Source: Pleomorphomonas sp. T1.2MG-36 (lineage in GTDB: Bacteria > Pseudomonadota > Alphaproteobacteria > Rhizobiales > Pleomorphomonadaceae). From it: a stretch of DNA of 64,000 nucleotides. The translations under genes and the position numbers were made by a program. Where the stretch lies: assembly GCF_950100655.1 (NCBI RefSeq), contig NZ_CATNLY010000052.1, forward strand, positions 124,001 to 188,000, written 5' to 3'. The notes under the pieces are model-generated. The model saw nothing but the letters and a program-made list of their open reading frames with translations. It was not told the origin of the DNA and searched no databases. Shown one piece after another: positions 16,608-25,686 of the stretch; the stretch's first letter is position 1, and the number at the start of each line of letters is the position of its first letter.

Positions 16608-17789
16608 CTATGGGCGAGACTTTCCGACAAGGTCAGCAAGCGAGCGGACCGCATCCTCCAACTCGCGCTCGGGAAAATCCGCTGCCGCGTCTTCGGGCGT
16701 GGAAACGTCAGGAGCGGCCTTGGCCGCGTCGAGCACCCTTTGCTTGCCGGCCTGCGCCTTGGCGACGAGGTCGCGCACCGGCTGCTCGTAGGCCGAGCCG
16801 AAGCGGCTGACGATATCGTCATAGACGGCAACTGCCTCGTCGCCGCGCCCCAGCGCTTCCAGTATCAGCCCCTTGTTGGCGAGCAGCGTGGCGTGTGCTT
16901 CGCGGCGGTCGCCGCCAAAGGCTCCAGCCAACGTGTCGGCCGTGGTGGCGAGCGTCTCCAGTGCCGCGTCGGCGTGGCCGAGGCGAAACTGGGCGATGGC
17001 GAGGACGTTGCTCGCCTTGGCCTCTTCGACGTCGCCCCGCGCCGCCTCCACCGCGTTGGTGGCACAAAAGAGGGCGGTGTCGCGATCGGCCGCATCGCCG
17101 TCGACATGGGCCCAGGCTTCGGCGATCCAGTAGTCGGCATTGGGGGCGCCGATCCTGAAGCTGCTGCTTGGCTTGGCCGGCAGCCCGGAAAAGCTGGGCC
17201 GGGGCAGGTCGATGGTCAGGGACCTGAGCCAGGTTTCAAGGGCCTCGCGCTCGGCTTTCGTGGGGCTCTTCAGGAAGGCCCATTCGCCGACGTGGTAGCT
17301 TCCCGCCGCCTCGATCCTGCGCCGGAAGTCGAGAACGGCTTTCAGCTGATCGTCCGGCGCGGCCAGCCTGTCGGCGGCGACCTTGCCGAACACTACGGCG
17401 ATGCCGGCCAGCTTGTTTGTCCGGTAGAGCTCCTCGGCAAGGGCCCATTGCTGCGACAGGGCGGACATGGGGCCGACCTCATCGGACGAACTCCAGCGGT
17501 CGTCGACCAGGAACACGGCGAAATCGCTTTGGCGAAGGTCCCGTTCGATCTCGGGCGCCAGGGGCCGTCCTTCTTCGACGCCCGTCTGCGCGTTGGTGGA
17601 CGACAGACCGCAGTCGTCGCGCCGGAAGCTTGAGGAAAAGCTCAAGAGCGCCAGGAACAGTTTGTCGCGCGCGACCTGAAGCCCGGTCCTGCTGCCGATG
17701 AAGACGGAGTATTCGGTGATTGATTGTGCCATCGCACGCCTCTCAATTCGGAGCGGGTCGTCGTTTGTCGCTGCGTCGGGATCGGTCAC
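16608..17789 (-). CDS. TIR/DUF4062-like N-terminal domain fused to a TPR-type module
   Basis: A 393-residue protein of unknown function. Residues about 28-195 look like a Rossmann-type signalling domain of the DUF4062/TIR kind: YSVFIGSRTGLQVARDKL at the first strand, an acidic/aromatic DFAVFLVDDRW strand, and ALAEELYRTNKLAGIAVVFG near the third. This is fold recognition by eye, not proof. Residues about 211-350 share a module with the upstream 999-residue protein, beginning FRIGAPNADYWIAEAWAHVD and ending in one clear TPR-like unit. Its GTG at 17789 overlaps the upstream stop by 4 bases (GTGA) with AGAGG ahead, implying coupled translation; an ATG at 17732 also has a ribosome site. Confidence 0.7.
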   Translation of the reverse strand: MTDPDAATNDDPLRIERRAMAQSITEYSVFIGSRTGLQVARDKLFLALLSFSSSFRRDDCGLSSTNAQTGVEEGRPLAPEIERDLRQSDFAVFLVDDRWSSSDEVGPMSALSQQWALAEELYRTNKLAGIAVVFGKVAADRLAAPDDQLKAVLDFRRRIEAAGSYHVGEWAFLKSPTKAEREALETWLRSLTIDLPRPSFSGLPAKPSSSFRIGAPNADYWIAEAWAHVDGDAADRDTALFCATNAVEAARGDVEEAKASNVLAIAQFRLGHADAALETLATTADTLAGAFGGDRREAHATLLANKGLILEALGRGDEAVAVYDDIVSRFGSAYEQPVRDLVAKAQAGKQRVLDAAKAAPDVSTPEDAAADFPERELEDAVRSLADLVGKSRP

Positions 17790-20785
17790 GTCCGGCCTCT
17801 GCGGAAAAACGCCTCCAGGCGCTTGCCCAATCTCATCATCTTCGTGACGAACCAGTAGATGGGAGATCCACGGGTCTCGCGAATGTTCCGCCCGAGGTGC
17901 GCCGCCGTGGCGCCCATTTCACGGAGCGAGGGCTCTTCTGCGTTGGCGCAGTGCTGATAGAGCTGTTCGAAGCAGGCGGCCGCATCGTCAGTGCGATCGA
18001 GATCGACGAGGATTTTTCCCTTGAGCGCGAGAGCCTTGGCCACCCGCTCACGAAAGGCAAAATCCGCTTCGCGGCCGAAGCGGTCCACGAGTTGGTCGAA
18101 AGCGTCGATGGCATCGTAGCGGTGGTCGGTATTCGCGAGCGTGACGCCCCTGCGCAGCAGCGCTTCGGCGACCTTTTCGCGCAGCGACGTCTCGTACATT
18201 CTTTCGAAGCGGGTGAGGACATCGTCATAGACGGCGACTGCCTCATGCTCGCGCTTGAGTTGTTCGAGATTGATCGCCTTGTGCAACAGCGCATCGGCGA
18301 CGTTGTCGCGCAGCGGCAGATCCGGCTCGGCGCCAAAGCGGTCGACGAGGCTGTCGTAGACGTCGTTGGCATCGTCGGGGCGGCCGATGGCCACGGTTGC
18401 GTCGCCGCGATACAGAATGGCATTGGCGATCTGGGTGCGCAGAGGCAGCTCGCCGGCCGAGCCGAACCGGGCCACGACGTCGCCGTAGACGGCGATCGCG
18501 TCGCGGTGCCGGCCGAGCGCGCCGAGCGTCAGCCCCTTGCACACGAGAGCCACGGCCACCTGTTCGCGCAGGCGCACATCGCTGTCCGTCCCGAAGCGGG
18601 CGATGGCGTCGTCGTAGATGGCGATCGCTTCGTCCTTGTGCGTGAGGCTGGCCTTGAGGACGAGCGCCTGGGCGATATGGATGCGCAGACGCGGATCGGC
18701 CAAAGCCTCGAACTGGTTGATCGCCTTGTCGAGAGCGGCGATCGCCTCTTCCGTCTTGCCTGACATACCCAGAAGCCGCCCATAGTTGACAAGCGCCTGG
18801 GCGGCTTTGACGACGTCGGGCTCGTCGGCGGGCTGGGCGGGTGACCTATCCGCCGGACCGTGTCGTTCAGGCCGGCTTGCGGCGTTCCTGCCGACGGCGG
18901 GGCTGGCAAGACCTTGCGGCATGGATGTCGCGGCTGAACTGGATTTTGCGCTTTCGATCAGCTTGCTCTCATCGAGGTGTTCCTGCCTCTCCGCAAGCAT
19001 CCGGTTTGCCATTTCGCGCATTTCCGGGTCGTCGTCATTGGCCAGTCGGACCAGCAACTCCTCATGGACAAGGTTTGCTTCGTCCGGACGACCGAGGCTT
19101 TCGAGCGCCTCGAACTTACCCAAGAACGCATCGACGACCTCATGGCGCAAGAAGCTGTCGGTTTCGGCGTGGAAGCGATCGATCACATGGTCGAACGCGG
19201 CGAGCGCATCGTCGTGGCGCCCGAGTTTATTGAGCGCACCTCCCTTGCGGACAAGCGTAAGGACGACTCTCTGACGTTGGTAAAGTTCTGTATCGGCGCC
19301 ATAGCGGCCGACGATCTCGTCATAGACGGCGATCTGGTCCTCGGCTTGGGTCAGCAGGTCCGACTTCTTTATCAAGGCCTCGGCGGCCTGTTCGCGCCGG
19401 AGCATGTCGTCTGACTTGGCGAACCGCGCAGCCAGATCGTCCAGGAAGGCAATCGCCTCTTCGGTCCGTCCTCCTGCCTGGAGCGTAAGCCCCCGGCTCT
19501 CCAGGCTGTCGACGACCCAACTCCGCAAGGTATTGTCGGTCTCCTCACCGAAGCGGGCGAGGACGTCGTCGTAGATGGCGATTTCCTCATCGGTGCGGCC
19601 GAGGGTGCCGAGCGCGATCGCCTTGTTGAAGAGGGCCCGGGCGAGTTGTTGGCGCACGCGCAAATCGTCGTCGGCCCCGAAGCGGGCGAGGATATCGTCG
19701 TAGACGACGATTGCCTCGGGGCTGCGATCGAGAGCGGCGAGGGCAACTCCCTTGTCGGTTAGCGACTGGACCAGAACTTGGCGCAGGGTCAGGTCGGTCT
19801 CCTCGCCGAAGCGGGCTAGAATGTCGTTGCAAACGGCGATCGATTCTTCGTCGCGTCCGACCGTGGCGAGCGTGATCTCCTTGTTGATAAGGGCGAAGGC
19901 AACGAGCTCGCGCAGTTTGGGTTCGGTGGCCGTGCCACAGCGGGCGATGATGTCGTCGTAGATGGCAATCTCTTCGTCGCTGCGTCCGAGTTCACCGAGC
20001 GTAGCCCCCTTTTTGATAAGGGCGCTGGCGACGCGTTCGCGAAGGTCGGGATCGGTCGAGGTGCCAAAGCGGGCTATGATGTCGTCGTAGATGGCGAGCT
20101 TCTGTTCGCCTTGCTCCTTGTCGTCGAGCAACCGCGCTGTGTTGGCGAGCGCTGAGGCAACGATCACGCGGAGGGGCGGCTCGGTTGCCTTGCCGAAGCG
20201 GCTGACGATCTCCTCGTAGACGGCAGTCGCGTCGCTGGTGCGCCCAAGCTGTCCCAGAACGTCGGCTTTTTTCCCGAGAGCCTTGCCGACGCATTCGCGC
20301 GTGACGTGCTCGGTGGCTGTCCCGAAGCGGGCGACGATTTCGTCGCAGACGGCGATCGCTTCGCCGTCGCGCTTGTAGGCGGCGAGCACCAGCGCCTTGT
20401 TGGTCAGCGCGGCGGCGTGGAGCCCGCGACGATCGGTGTCGGTGAAGGCCGAGAGTTTCTCGACGATGTCGTCGAAGGCGGCGATGGAGGCGGCGAAGTT
20501 GCCCCGGCGATAGGATGCGATGCCCCAGGCCATTTTCGCCTTGGCCCACTCGGCGTCGCTTCTCGATGTTGCGACCGCCTTGCTCGCCCAGTAGAGCGCG
20601 GCGGTATGGTCGCCCGCTTCGTCGTCGAGGGCGGCCGACGCCTCGGTCAGGCAATAGTCGAAGCTGGGGGCGCCGATCCGGAAGCCACGGTTCGGGTCGG
20701 GCCGCCCGGCAAAGGCGTCGCTTTCCGTTGGCAGGGATTGCGAGGCGCCAAGGGAGGCGTCGGTTGGGTGGATCGCTTTGGGCAC
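17786..20785 (-). CDS. Giant TPR-like repeat protein (about 19 units of 43 residues)
   Basis: A 999-residue soluble protein with no signal peptide. Residues about 35-175 form the same module as in the following gene (FRIGAPSFDYCLTEASAALD). Then come about eleven repeats, a disordered Ser/Pro/Ala linker near 605-650, and about seven further repeats. The period is a constant 43 residues, longer than the 34 of a standard TPR; the consensus is roughly A-L-x-x-K-G-x-x-L-x-x-L-G-R then EAIAVYDDIVARFG. The last 45 residues are basic and aromatic (FVTKMMRLGKRLEAFFRRGR). It is the first gene of a two-gene operon. A scaffold or sensor partner of the TIR/DUF4062-like protein is an inference. Confidence 0.8.
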   Translation of the reverse strand: MPKAIHPTDASLGASQSLPTESDAFAGRPDPNRGFRIGAPSFDYCLTEASAALDDEAGDHTAALYWASKAVATSRSDAEWAKAKMAWGIASYRRGNFAASIAAFDDIVEKLSAFTDTDRRGLHAAALTNKALVLAAYKRDGEAIAVCDEIVARFGTATEHVTRECVGKALGKKADVLGQLGRTSDATAVYEEIVSRFGKATEPPLRVIVASALANTARLLDDKEQGEQKLAIYDDIIARFGTSTDPDLRERVASALIKKGATLGELGRSDEEIAIYDDIIARCGTATEPKLRELVAFALINKEITLATVGRDEESIAVCNDILARFGEETDLTLRQVLVQSLTDKGVALAALDRSPEAIVVYDDILARFGADDDLRVRQQLARALFNKAIALGTLGRTDEEIAIYDDVLARFGEETDNTLRSWVVDSLESRGLTLQAGGRTEEAIAFLDDLAARFAKSDDMLRREQAAEALIKKSDLLTQAEDQIAVYDEIVGRYGADTELYQRQRVVLTLVRKGGALNKLGRHDDALAAFDHVIDRFHAETDSFLRHEVVDAFLGKFEALESLGRPDEANLVHEELLVRLANDDDPEMREMANRMLAERQEHLDESKLIESAKSSSAATSMPQGLASPAVGRNAASRPERHGPADRSPAQPADEPDVVKAAQALVNYGRLLGMSGKTEEAIAALDKAINQFEALADPRLRIHIAQALVLKASLTHKDEAIAIYDDAIARFGTDSDVRLREQVAVALVCKGLTLGALGRHRDAIAVYGDVVARFGSAGELPLRTQIANAILYRGDATVAIGRPDDANDVYDSLVDRFGAEPDLPLRDNVADALLHKAINLEQLKREHEAVAVYDDVLTRFERMYETSLREKVAEALLRRGVTLANTDHRYDAIDAFDQLVDRFGREADFAFRERVAKALALKGKILVDLDRTDDAAACFEQLYQHCANAEEPSLREMGATAAHLGRNIRETRGSPIYWFVTKMMRLGKRLEAFFRRGRT

Positions 20786-20982
20786 CGGTAGACCTCACGC
20801 TCTCGCAGGTGGTTCTCGACCCTCGGTGACCACGCGCGGTAGTGGAGGATACCCAAATTTCTACTGAAGCGACAAGTCGGCTTCCACAGGCGATTGGTAT
20901 GTAGTTACCGGGTCTTGGGGGGCGGTCTCGGCCTTGGCGGGGGCCCGTAGCGGTTCGATCCTCGCTTCGTGCCGGTCGGGTG

Positions 20983-21693
20983 TCAGTCGGGTGTCGGGCG
21001 CAGGTCCGGGGCCTCCGCGCCGAGACGGAGCGCCACCAGCTCCTGAAGGCGCCAGAGGTTGCGGTCGTGGATGCCGAGCTGTTCGAGATGGGCGACGGTG
21101 TTGCGCAGATACTCGGCGCCGGAGCCCACATGGCCGCAGGCGCGCGCAAGCGTTTCGGCCACCTGTTCCAGGGATTGCTTGGCGACGACATAGCGCCCGG
21201 TCGGCGCGACCCAGAAGCACAGCGTCCGGACCTTTCGCCCGTCGATCATGCAGGTGATCCAGCGGGCGAAGCGCAGGTTTTCCGGGGTGTCCACCTCGCG
21301 CCGCAGCAGTTCGGTCAACGCCGCCAGCCGGTCCTCCTGGCGGACGCGGAAGGCGACGCCCTTGCAATTGCCGCCGCGCTGCAAGGCCATCATCAGGCCC
21401 GGCCCGGACGGGGTTCCGCGCCATCGCCGCAGCGGGATGCAGAACGAGCGATGCCAGCCGTGGGCCACGGCGAGCCGGGTTTCCTCGGGCTCGAAAACCG
21501 GTTTCCAGATCAACGAGCCGTAGGCGAAGATCCACAGCTCGTCGCCGGCTTCGGCGTCGAGCCGCGCCGCCTCGGCGACAAACGCGTCGTCGCCGAGCAG
21601 CACCTCGTCGGCGTCCGGGCCAGGGTCGACCTCGGTTCTCAGGGTTTTGGCGACCAGCTCTTCCGTAAGCATCATCCGGCGGGCAGGCGGCAT
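20983..21693 (-). CDS. chaC: ChaC-type glutathione-specific gamma-glutamylcyclotransferase
   Basis: Degrades glutathione to 5-oxoproline and Cys-Gly in the cytoplasm. The 236-residue protein carries the family signature [10 protein letters not shown] (about residues 55-64), then [19 protein letters not shown] and a late [19 protein letters not shown] is 6 bases before the ATG. It lies 197 bases from the TPR operon and in the same orientation, with copZ upstream; I see no sign that these form one operon. Confidence 0.9.
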   Translation of the reverse strand: MPPARRMMLTEELVAKTLRTEVDPGPDADEVLLGDDAFVAEAARLDAEAGDELWIFAYGSLIWKPVFEPEETRLAVAHGWHRSFCIPLRRWRGTPSGPGLMMALQRGGNCKGVAFRVRQEDRLAALTELLRREVDTPENLRFARWITCMIDGRKVRTLCFWVAPTGRYVVAKQSLEQVAETLARACGHVGSGAEYLRNTVAHLEQLGIHDRNLWRLQELVALRLGAEAPDLRPTPD

Positions 21694-21872
21694 GCGGTCT
21701 CCTCGTTGCAGGGCGGCCCGGTGGCGCGCCCGACGCCCGGCCCTGGTGGCTCACGGATGTGGTCCGGATCGGCCCTTGGGCAATATCCGGCAATCAGACC
21801 CGTTTGCGCACCGGAGTGCAACGATGGAGTTGCCTTCGGGCGTTCCCTCCTCGTTGGGACTTGCCTGCCCGC

Positions 21873-22064
21873 TCAGCTGGCCGGATAGCCGGCGGCGGTG
21901 AGGGCGGCGCGCAGGGCGGCTTCGCTGGCCGGGCTTTCGACGCTGATCGTGTGGGCGGCAAGATCCGCCTCGACCTTGGCCTCGGCATCGACGCCCTGAA
22001 GCGCCTTGGTGACCGAGCGGGCGCAGCCGCCGCAGGCCATGTTGGGAATGGTGAACTGGTACAT
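21873..22064 (-). CDS. copZ: CopZ-like copper chaperone
   Basis: A 63-residue heavy-metal-associated domain protein that would hand Cu(I) to CopA. The metal site is MACGGC near residues 9-14, and the beta-alpha-beta-beta-alpha-beta pattern is complete through [18 protein letters not shown] precedes the ATG by 8 bases. It has its own CueR-type promoter (22095-22125) divergent from that of copA. Confidence 0.92.
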   Translation of the reverse strand: MYQFTIPNMACGGCARSVTKALQGVDAEAKVEADLAAHTISVESPASEAALRAALTAAGYPAS

Positions 22065-22094
22065 CGTGGGGCCTCCTTGGGGTTGAATGATCGT

Positions 22095-22125
22095 GAGATA
22101 GGGCTTCCAAGCGTTGGAAGGTCAA
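22095..22125 (-). promoter_or_regulatory. CueR-type promoter of copZ
   Basis: On the minus strand: -35 TTGACC (complement of 22120-22125), 19-base spacer with the dyad TTCCAACGCTTGGAA, -10 TATCTC (complement of 22095-22100). The spacer length and CTTCC/GGAAG dyad match copper-responsive MerR promoters. Confidence 0.88.
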
Positions 22126-22173
22126 GGGGCGTGACTTGCCGTTGGCTTTTATCGGCCCCATGTGAAAAGGGGC

Positions 22174-22204
22174 TTGACCTTCCCATGGTTGGAAGCCCCA
22201 TCTT
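22174..22204 (+). promoter_or_regulatory. CueR-type promoter of copA
   Basis: -35 TTGACC (22174-22179), 19-base spacer with TTCCCATGGTTGGAA, -10 CATCTT (22199-22204). The predicted transcription start near 22211 falls just before the first in-frame ATG (22212), which argues that copA translation begins at 22242 instead. Confidence 0.9.
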
Positions 22205-22241
22205 CCTGGGCATGACACATTCGGAACAGAAGGAAGCGGCC

Positions 22242-24740
22242 ATGAATGCCCCCGCTCGCACCGCCTCGCCATCGTCCACCCGGATATCGCTGCCCATCGA
22301 GGGCATGACCTGCGCCTCCTGCGTCGGCCGCGTCGAGCGCGTGCTCAAGGCGGTGCCGGGCGTCGAGACGGTGTCGGTCAACCTTGCGACGGAGCGGGCG
22401 AGCATCACCACCCATGCGCCGGTCGAGCGCGCCAGGCTGGTCGACGCGGTGGAGATGGCCGGCTACGGGGTGCCGGCGTCGCCGGTGGCGGAGGGGCGCG
22501 TCGAGCTGGCCGTCGAGGGCATGACGTGCGCCTCTTGCGTCGGTCGCGTCGAGCGGGCGCTCAAGGCGGTGCCGGGCGTCGACGAGGCCATCGTCAATTT
22601 GGCGACCGAGCGCGCCACCATCCGCGGTTCCGCCGAGGCGGCGGCGCTGATCGGCGCCGTGGAGACGGCCGGCTATGACGCGCGGCAGATCGGGGCGACC
22701 GATGTCGCCGACAGCCTCGCCCAGGACGCGGAGCGGGCCGACCGGAAGGACGCCGAGCGGCGGACGCTCACGCGCGACCTGATCGTCGCGGCGGTGCTGA
22801 CGGCGCCGGTGTTCGTCGTGGAAATGGGCTCGCACCTGTTCTCCGGCATGCACATGCTGATCGCCGACACCCTGGGCATGCAGGGCAGCTGGTACCTGCA
22901 GTTCGTGCTGACGACGCTGGTCATGTTCGGTCCCGGCTGGCGCTTCTACGCCAAGGGGCTGCCGGCGCTCTGGCGTCTGGCGCCGGACATGAACTCGCTG
23001 GTGGCGGTGGGCTCGCTCGCCGCCTACGGCTACTCGCTGGTGGCCACCTTCGCCCCGGGCCTGCTGCCGGCGGGCACGCTCAACGTCTATTACGAGGCGG
23101 CGGCGGTCATCGTCACGCTGATCCTGCTCGGCCGCCTGCTGGAGGCGCGCGCCAAGGGGCGCACCTCCGAGGCGATCCGCCGCCTCGTCGGCCTGCAGGT
23201 GAAGACGGCGCACGTGCGCCGCGATGGGCGGCTCGTCGACCTTCCCATCGCTTCGGTGATGGCCGGCGACGTCGTCGAGGTGCGGCCGGGCGAAAGGGTG
23301 CCGGTGGATGGCGAGGTGATCGAAGGCGACAGCTTCGTCGACGAGTCGATGATCACCGGCGAGCCGATCCCGGTGGCCAAGACCACCGGCGGCAAGGTGG
23401 TCGGCGGCACCGTCAACCAGACGGGCGCCTTCGCCTTCCGCGCCACGGCGGTGGGCGGCGACACCGTGCTGTCGCAGATCATCCGCATGGTCGAGGAGGC
23501 GCAGGGCTCCAAGCTGCCGATCCAGGCCATGGTCGACCGCATCACCATGTGGTTCGTGCCGGCGGTGTTCGGCGTGGCGGCGCTGACCTTCGCGGTCTGG
23601 CTGATGCTGGCACCGTCGTCGCCGCTGACCTTCGCGCTGATCAACGCGGTGGCGGTGCTGATCATCGCCTGCCCCTGCGCCATGGGGCTGGCGACGCCGA
23701 CCTCGATCATGGTCGGCACCGGCCGGGGCGCCGAGCTCGGCGTGCTGTTCCGCCGGGGCGAGGCGTTGCAGCTTCTGAGGGACGCCAAGGTGGTGGCCGT
23801 CGACAAGACCGGCACGCTGACCGAGGGCAAGCCGGCGCTGACCGACCTGGAGCTGGCCGAGGGCTTCGACCGCCCGGCGGTGCTGGCGCTGGTGGCGGCG
23901 GCCGAGAGCAAGTCCGAGCATCCGATCGCCCGCGCCATCGTCGCGGCGGCCGAGGCCGAGGGGCTGGAACTGCCGGCGGTGACCGATTTCGGCTCGGTGA
24001 CCGGGCTGGGCGTGAGGGCGGTGGCCGGCGGCCAGCGCGTCGAACTGGGCGCCGACCGCTACATGGTCCAGCTCGGCTTGGACGTATCGGGCTTCGCCGA
24101 TGTGGCCAGGCGGCTGGCCGGCGAGGGCAAGTCGCCGCTCTATGCGGCCATCGACGGCAAGCTGGCGGCGATCGTCGCCGTGGCCGATCCGATCAAGCCG
24201 GCGACACCGGCCGCCATCGCCGCGCTGCACGACCTCGGCCTGAAGGTGGCGATGATCACCGGCGACAACGCGCTGACGGCCAAGGCCATCGCCGCCCGCC
24301 TCGGCATCGACGAGGTGGTGGCCGAGGTGTTGCCGGACGGCAAGGTGGAGGCGGTGCGCCGGCTCAAGGCCGAGCACGGCACGCTGGCCTTCGTCGGCGA
24401 CGGCATCAACGACGCGCCGGCGCTGGCCGAGGCGGATGTCGGCCTCGCCATCGGCACGGGCACCGATGTCGCCATCGAGGCGGCCGACGTGGTGCTGATG
24501 TCGGGCAGCTTGCAGGGCGTGCCCAACGCCATCGCGCTCTCCAAGGCGACCATCGGCAACATTCGCCAGAACCTGTTCTGGGCCTTCGCCTACAACACGG
24601 CGCTGATCCCGCTGGCGGCCGGTGCGCTCTACCCGTCGCTCGGCATCCTGCTGTCGCCGGTGTTCGCGGCCGGCGCCATGGCGCTCTCCAGCGTGTTCGT
24701 GCTGGGCAATGCCTTGCGGCTGCGCCGCTTCGCCGTTTGA
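22242..24740 (+). CDS. copA: Cu(I)-exporting P1B-type ATPase
   Basis: An 832-residue inner-membrane copper exporter. Two heavy-metal-associated domains each carry GMTCASC (about residues 18-24 and 91-97), followed by eight membrane helices, TGEP, the transport motif CPC (about 476), phosphorylation [10 protein letters not shown] (about 519), the HP motif ([10 protein letters not shown]) and [14 protein letters not shown] (about 719). The ATG at 22242 has AAGGAAG 7-8 bases upstream and gives a leader of about 30 bases from the CueR promoter. cueR follows after 20 bases, so the pump and its sensor are co-transcribed. Confidence 0.95.
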   Translation: MNAPARTASPSSTRISLPIEGMTCASCVGRVERVLKAVPGVETVSVNLATERASITTHAPVERARLVDAVEMAGYGVPASPVAEGRVELAVEGMTCASCVGRVERALKAVPGVDEAIVNLATERATIRGSAEAAALIGAVETAGYDARQIGATDVADSLAQDAERADRKDAERRTLTRDLIVAAVLTAPVFVVEMGSHLFSGMHMLIADTLGMQGSWYLQFVLTTLVMFGPGWRFYAKGLPALWRLAPDMNSLVAVGSLAAYGYSLVATFAPGLLPAGTLNVYYEAAAVIVTLILLGRLLEARAKGRTSEAIRRLVGLQVKTAHVRRDGRLVDLPIASVMAGDVVEVRPGERVPVDGEVIEGDSFVDESMITGEPIPVAKTTGGKVVGGTVNQTGAFAFRATAVGGDTVLSQIIRMVEEAQGSKLPIQAMVDRITMWFVPAVFGVAALTFAVWLMLAPSSPLTFALINAVAVLIIACPCAMGLATPTSIMVGTGRGAELGVLFRRGEALQLLRDAKVVAVDKTGTLTEGKPALTDLELAEGFDRPAVLALVAAAESKSEHPIARAIVAAAEAEGLELPAVTDFGSVTGLGVRAVAGGQRVELGADRYMVQLGLDVSGFADVARRLAGEGKSPLYAAIDGKLAAIVAVADPIKPATPAAIAALHDLGLKVAMITGDNALTAKAIAARLGIDEVVAEVLPDGKVEAVRRLKAEHGTLAFVGDGINDAPALAEADVGLAIGTGTDVAIEAADVVLMSGSLQGVPNAIALSKATIGNIRQNLFWAFAYNTALIPLAAGALYPSLGILLSPVFAAGAMALSSVFVLGNALRLRRFAV

Positions 24741-24760
24741 GAGATGACAAGGAGTCGGAC

Positions 24761-25201
24761 ATGAATATCGGACAGGCGGCCAAGGCCTCCGGCGTGTCGG
24801 CCAAGATGATCCGCTACTACGAGCAGACCGGGCTGATCCCCAAGGCCGACCGGCGGGAGTCGGGCTATCGCGACTATTCGGACACCGACGTTCACATGCT
24901 GCGCTTCGTCCGCCGGTCGCGCGACCTGGGCTTTTCCGTCGCCGAGATCCAGGAGCTGCTCGACCTCTGGCGCGACGAGGGGCGGGCCAGCGCCGAGGTG
25001 AAGCGGCTGGCGCAGAACCACATCGACGATCTGCACAAGCGGATCGCCGCCTTGCAGGAGATGACCCGGACGCTGTCCAAGCTGGTCTGCGCCTGCCACG
25101 GCGACGACCGGCCCAACTGCCCGATCCTCGAAGGGCTGAGCAGCGACAGCGACGACGAGGACCTGTCGATCCAGCCGCGCCGTGGCGCGGTGGCAGGGTA
25201 G
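24761..25201 (+). CDS. cueR: CueR-like MerR-family copper regulator
   Basis: A 146-residue activator. The N-terminal winged helix is MNIGQAAKASGVSAKMIRYY followed by EQTGLIP, then the dimerisation helix, and the metal loop CHGDDRPNCPIL (two Cys spaced as in CueR) near residues 111-122. The acidic tail is extra. It would activate the copA and copZ promoters at 22095-22204 when bound to Cu(I). AAGGAG precedes the ATG by 7 bases. Confidence 0.93.
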   Translation: MNIGQAAKASGVSAKMIRYYEQTGLIPKADRRESGYRDYSDTDVHMLRFVRRSRDLGFSVAEIQELLDLWRDEGRASAEVKRLAQNHIDDLHKRIAALQEMTRTLSKLVCACHGDDRPNCPILEGLSSDSDDEDLSIQPRRGAVAG

Positions 25202-25308
25202 GGCGGGGCCGGCAGCCTCGAACGGCGGCTTTTCCAGCGCCGGCTTGCAATACCTGAACTTCTCGTGGAACTTGCGGGCTGAACGCGATCGACGTCAGGG
25301 AGGCTACG

Positions 25309-25683
25309 ATGGCGCGGCTCAAGGAAGTGGTGGTCGACTGCGACGTTCCCTCGGCCATGGCCCGGTTCTGGAGCCAGGTGCTCGACGGCTACGAGATCCT
25401 GCCCTACGACGACGCGGAAATCGCCCGGCTGGCGGCCCTGGGCCTGACGCCGGAGACCGACCCGAGCGTCATGGTCGTCGGTCCGGGCACGCGCCTCTGC
25501 TTCCATCTCAAGACGGGGCCGCGCCCCGACCGCAACCGCGTTCACTTCGACGTGGCGGCCTCCGACCCCGCCGCCGAGATCGCCCGGCTGAAGGCGCTGG
25601 GCGCCAGCTTCGTCCGCGAGGGCGACGGCTACACGGTGCTGAAGGACATCGAGGGCAACAACTTCTGCGTCGTCCGCGGTTAG
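25309..25683 (+). CDS. Glyoxalase-fold (VOC) protein
   Basis: A 124-residue protein with the beta-alpha-beta-beta-beta pattern of the glyoxalase-like family (VVVDCDVPSAMARFWSQVLD at the start; NRVHFDVAASDP in the second half; DIEGNNFCVV at the end). His and Glu/Asp positions could bind a metal. Substrate unknown. GGGAGG lies 7 bases upstream. It converges with the antiporter gene 3 bases away and may lie outside the copper operon. Confidence 0.83.
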   Translation: MARLKEVVVDCDVPSAMARFWSQVLDGYEILPYDDAEIARLAALGLTPETDPSVMVVGPGTRLCFHLKTGPRPDRNRVHFDVAASDPAAEIARLKALGASFVREGDGYTVLKDIEGNNFCVVRG

Positions 25684-25686
25684 AGT

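Noticed and set aside
22149..25358. Minus-strand frame of 1069 codons opposite copA
   Set aside because: Antisense shadow; the plus strand has all P-type ATPase motifs.
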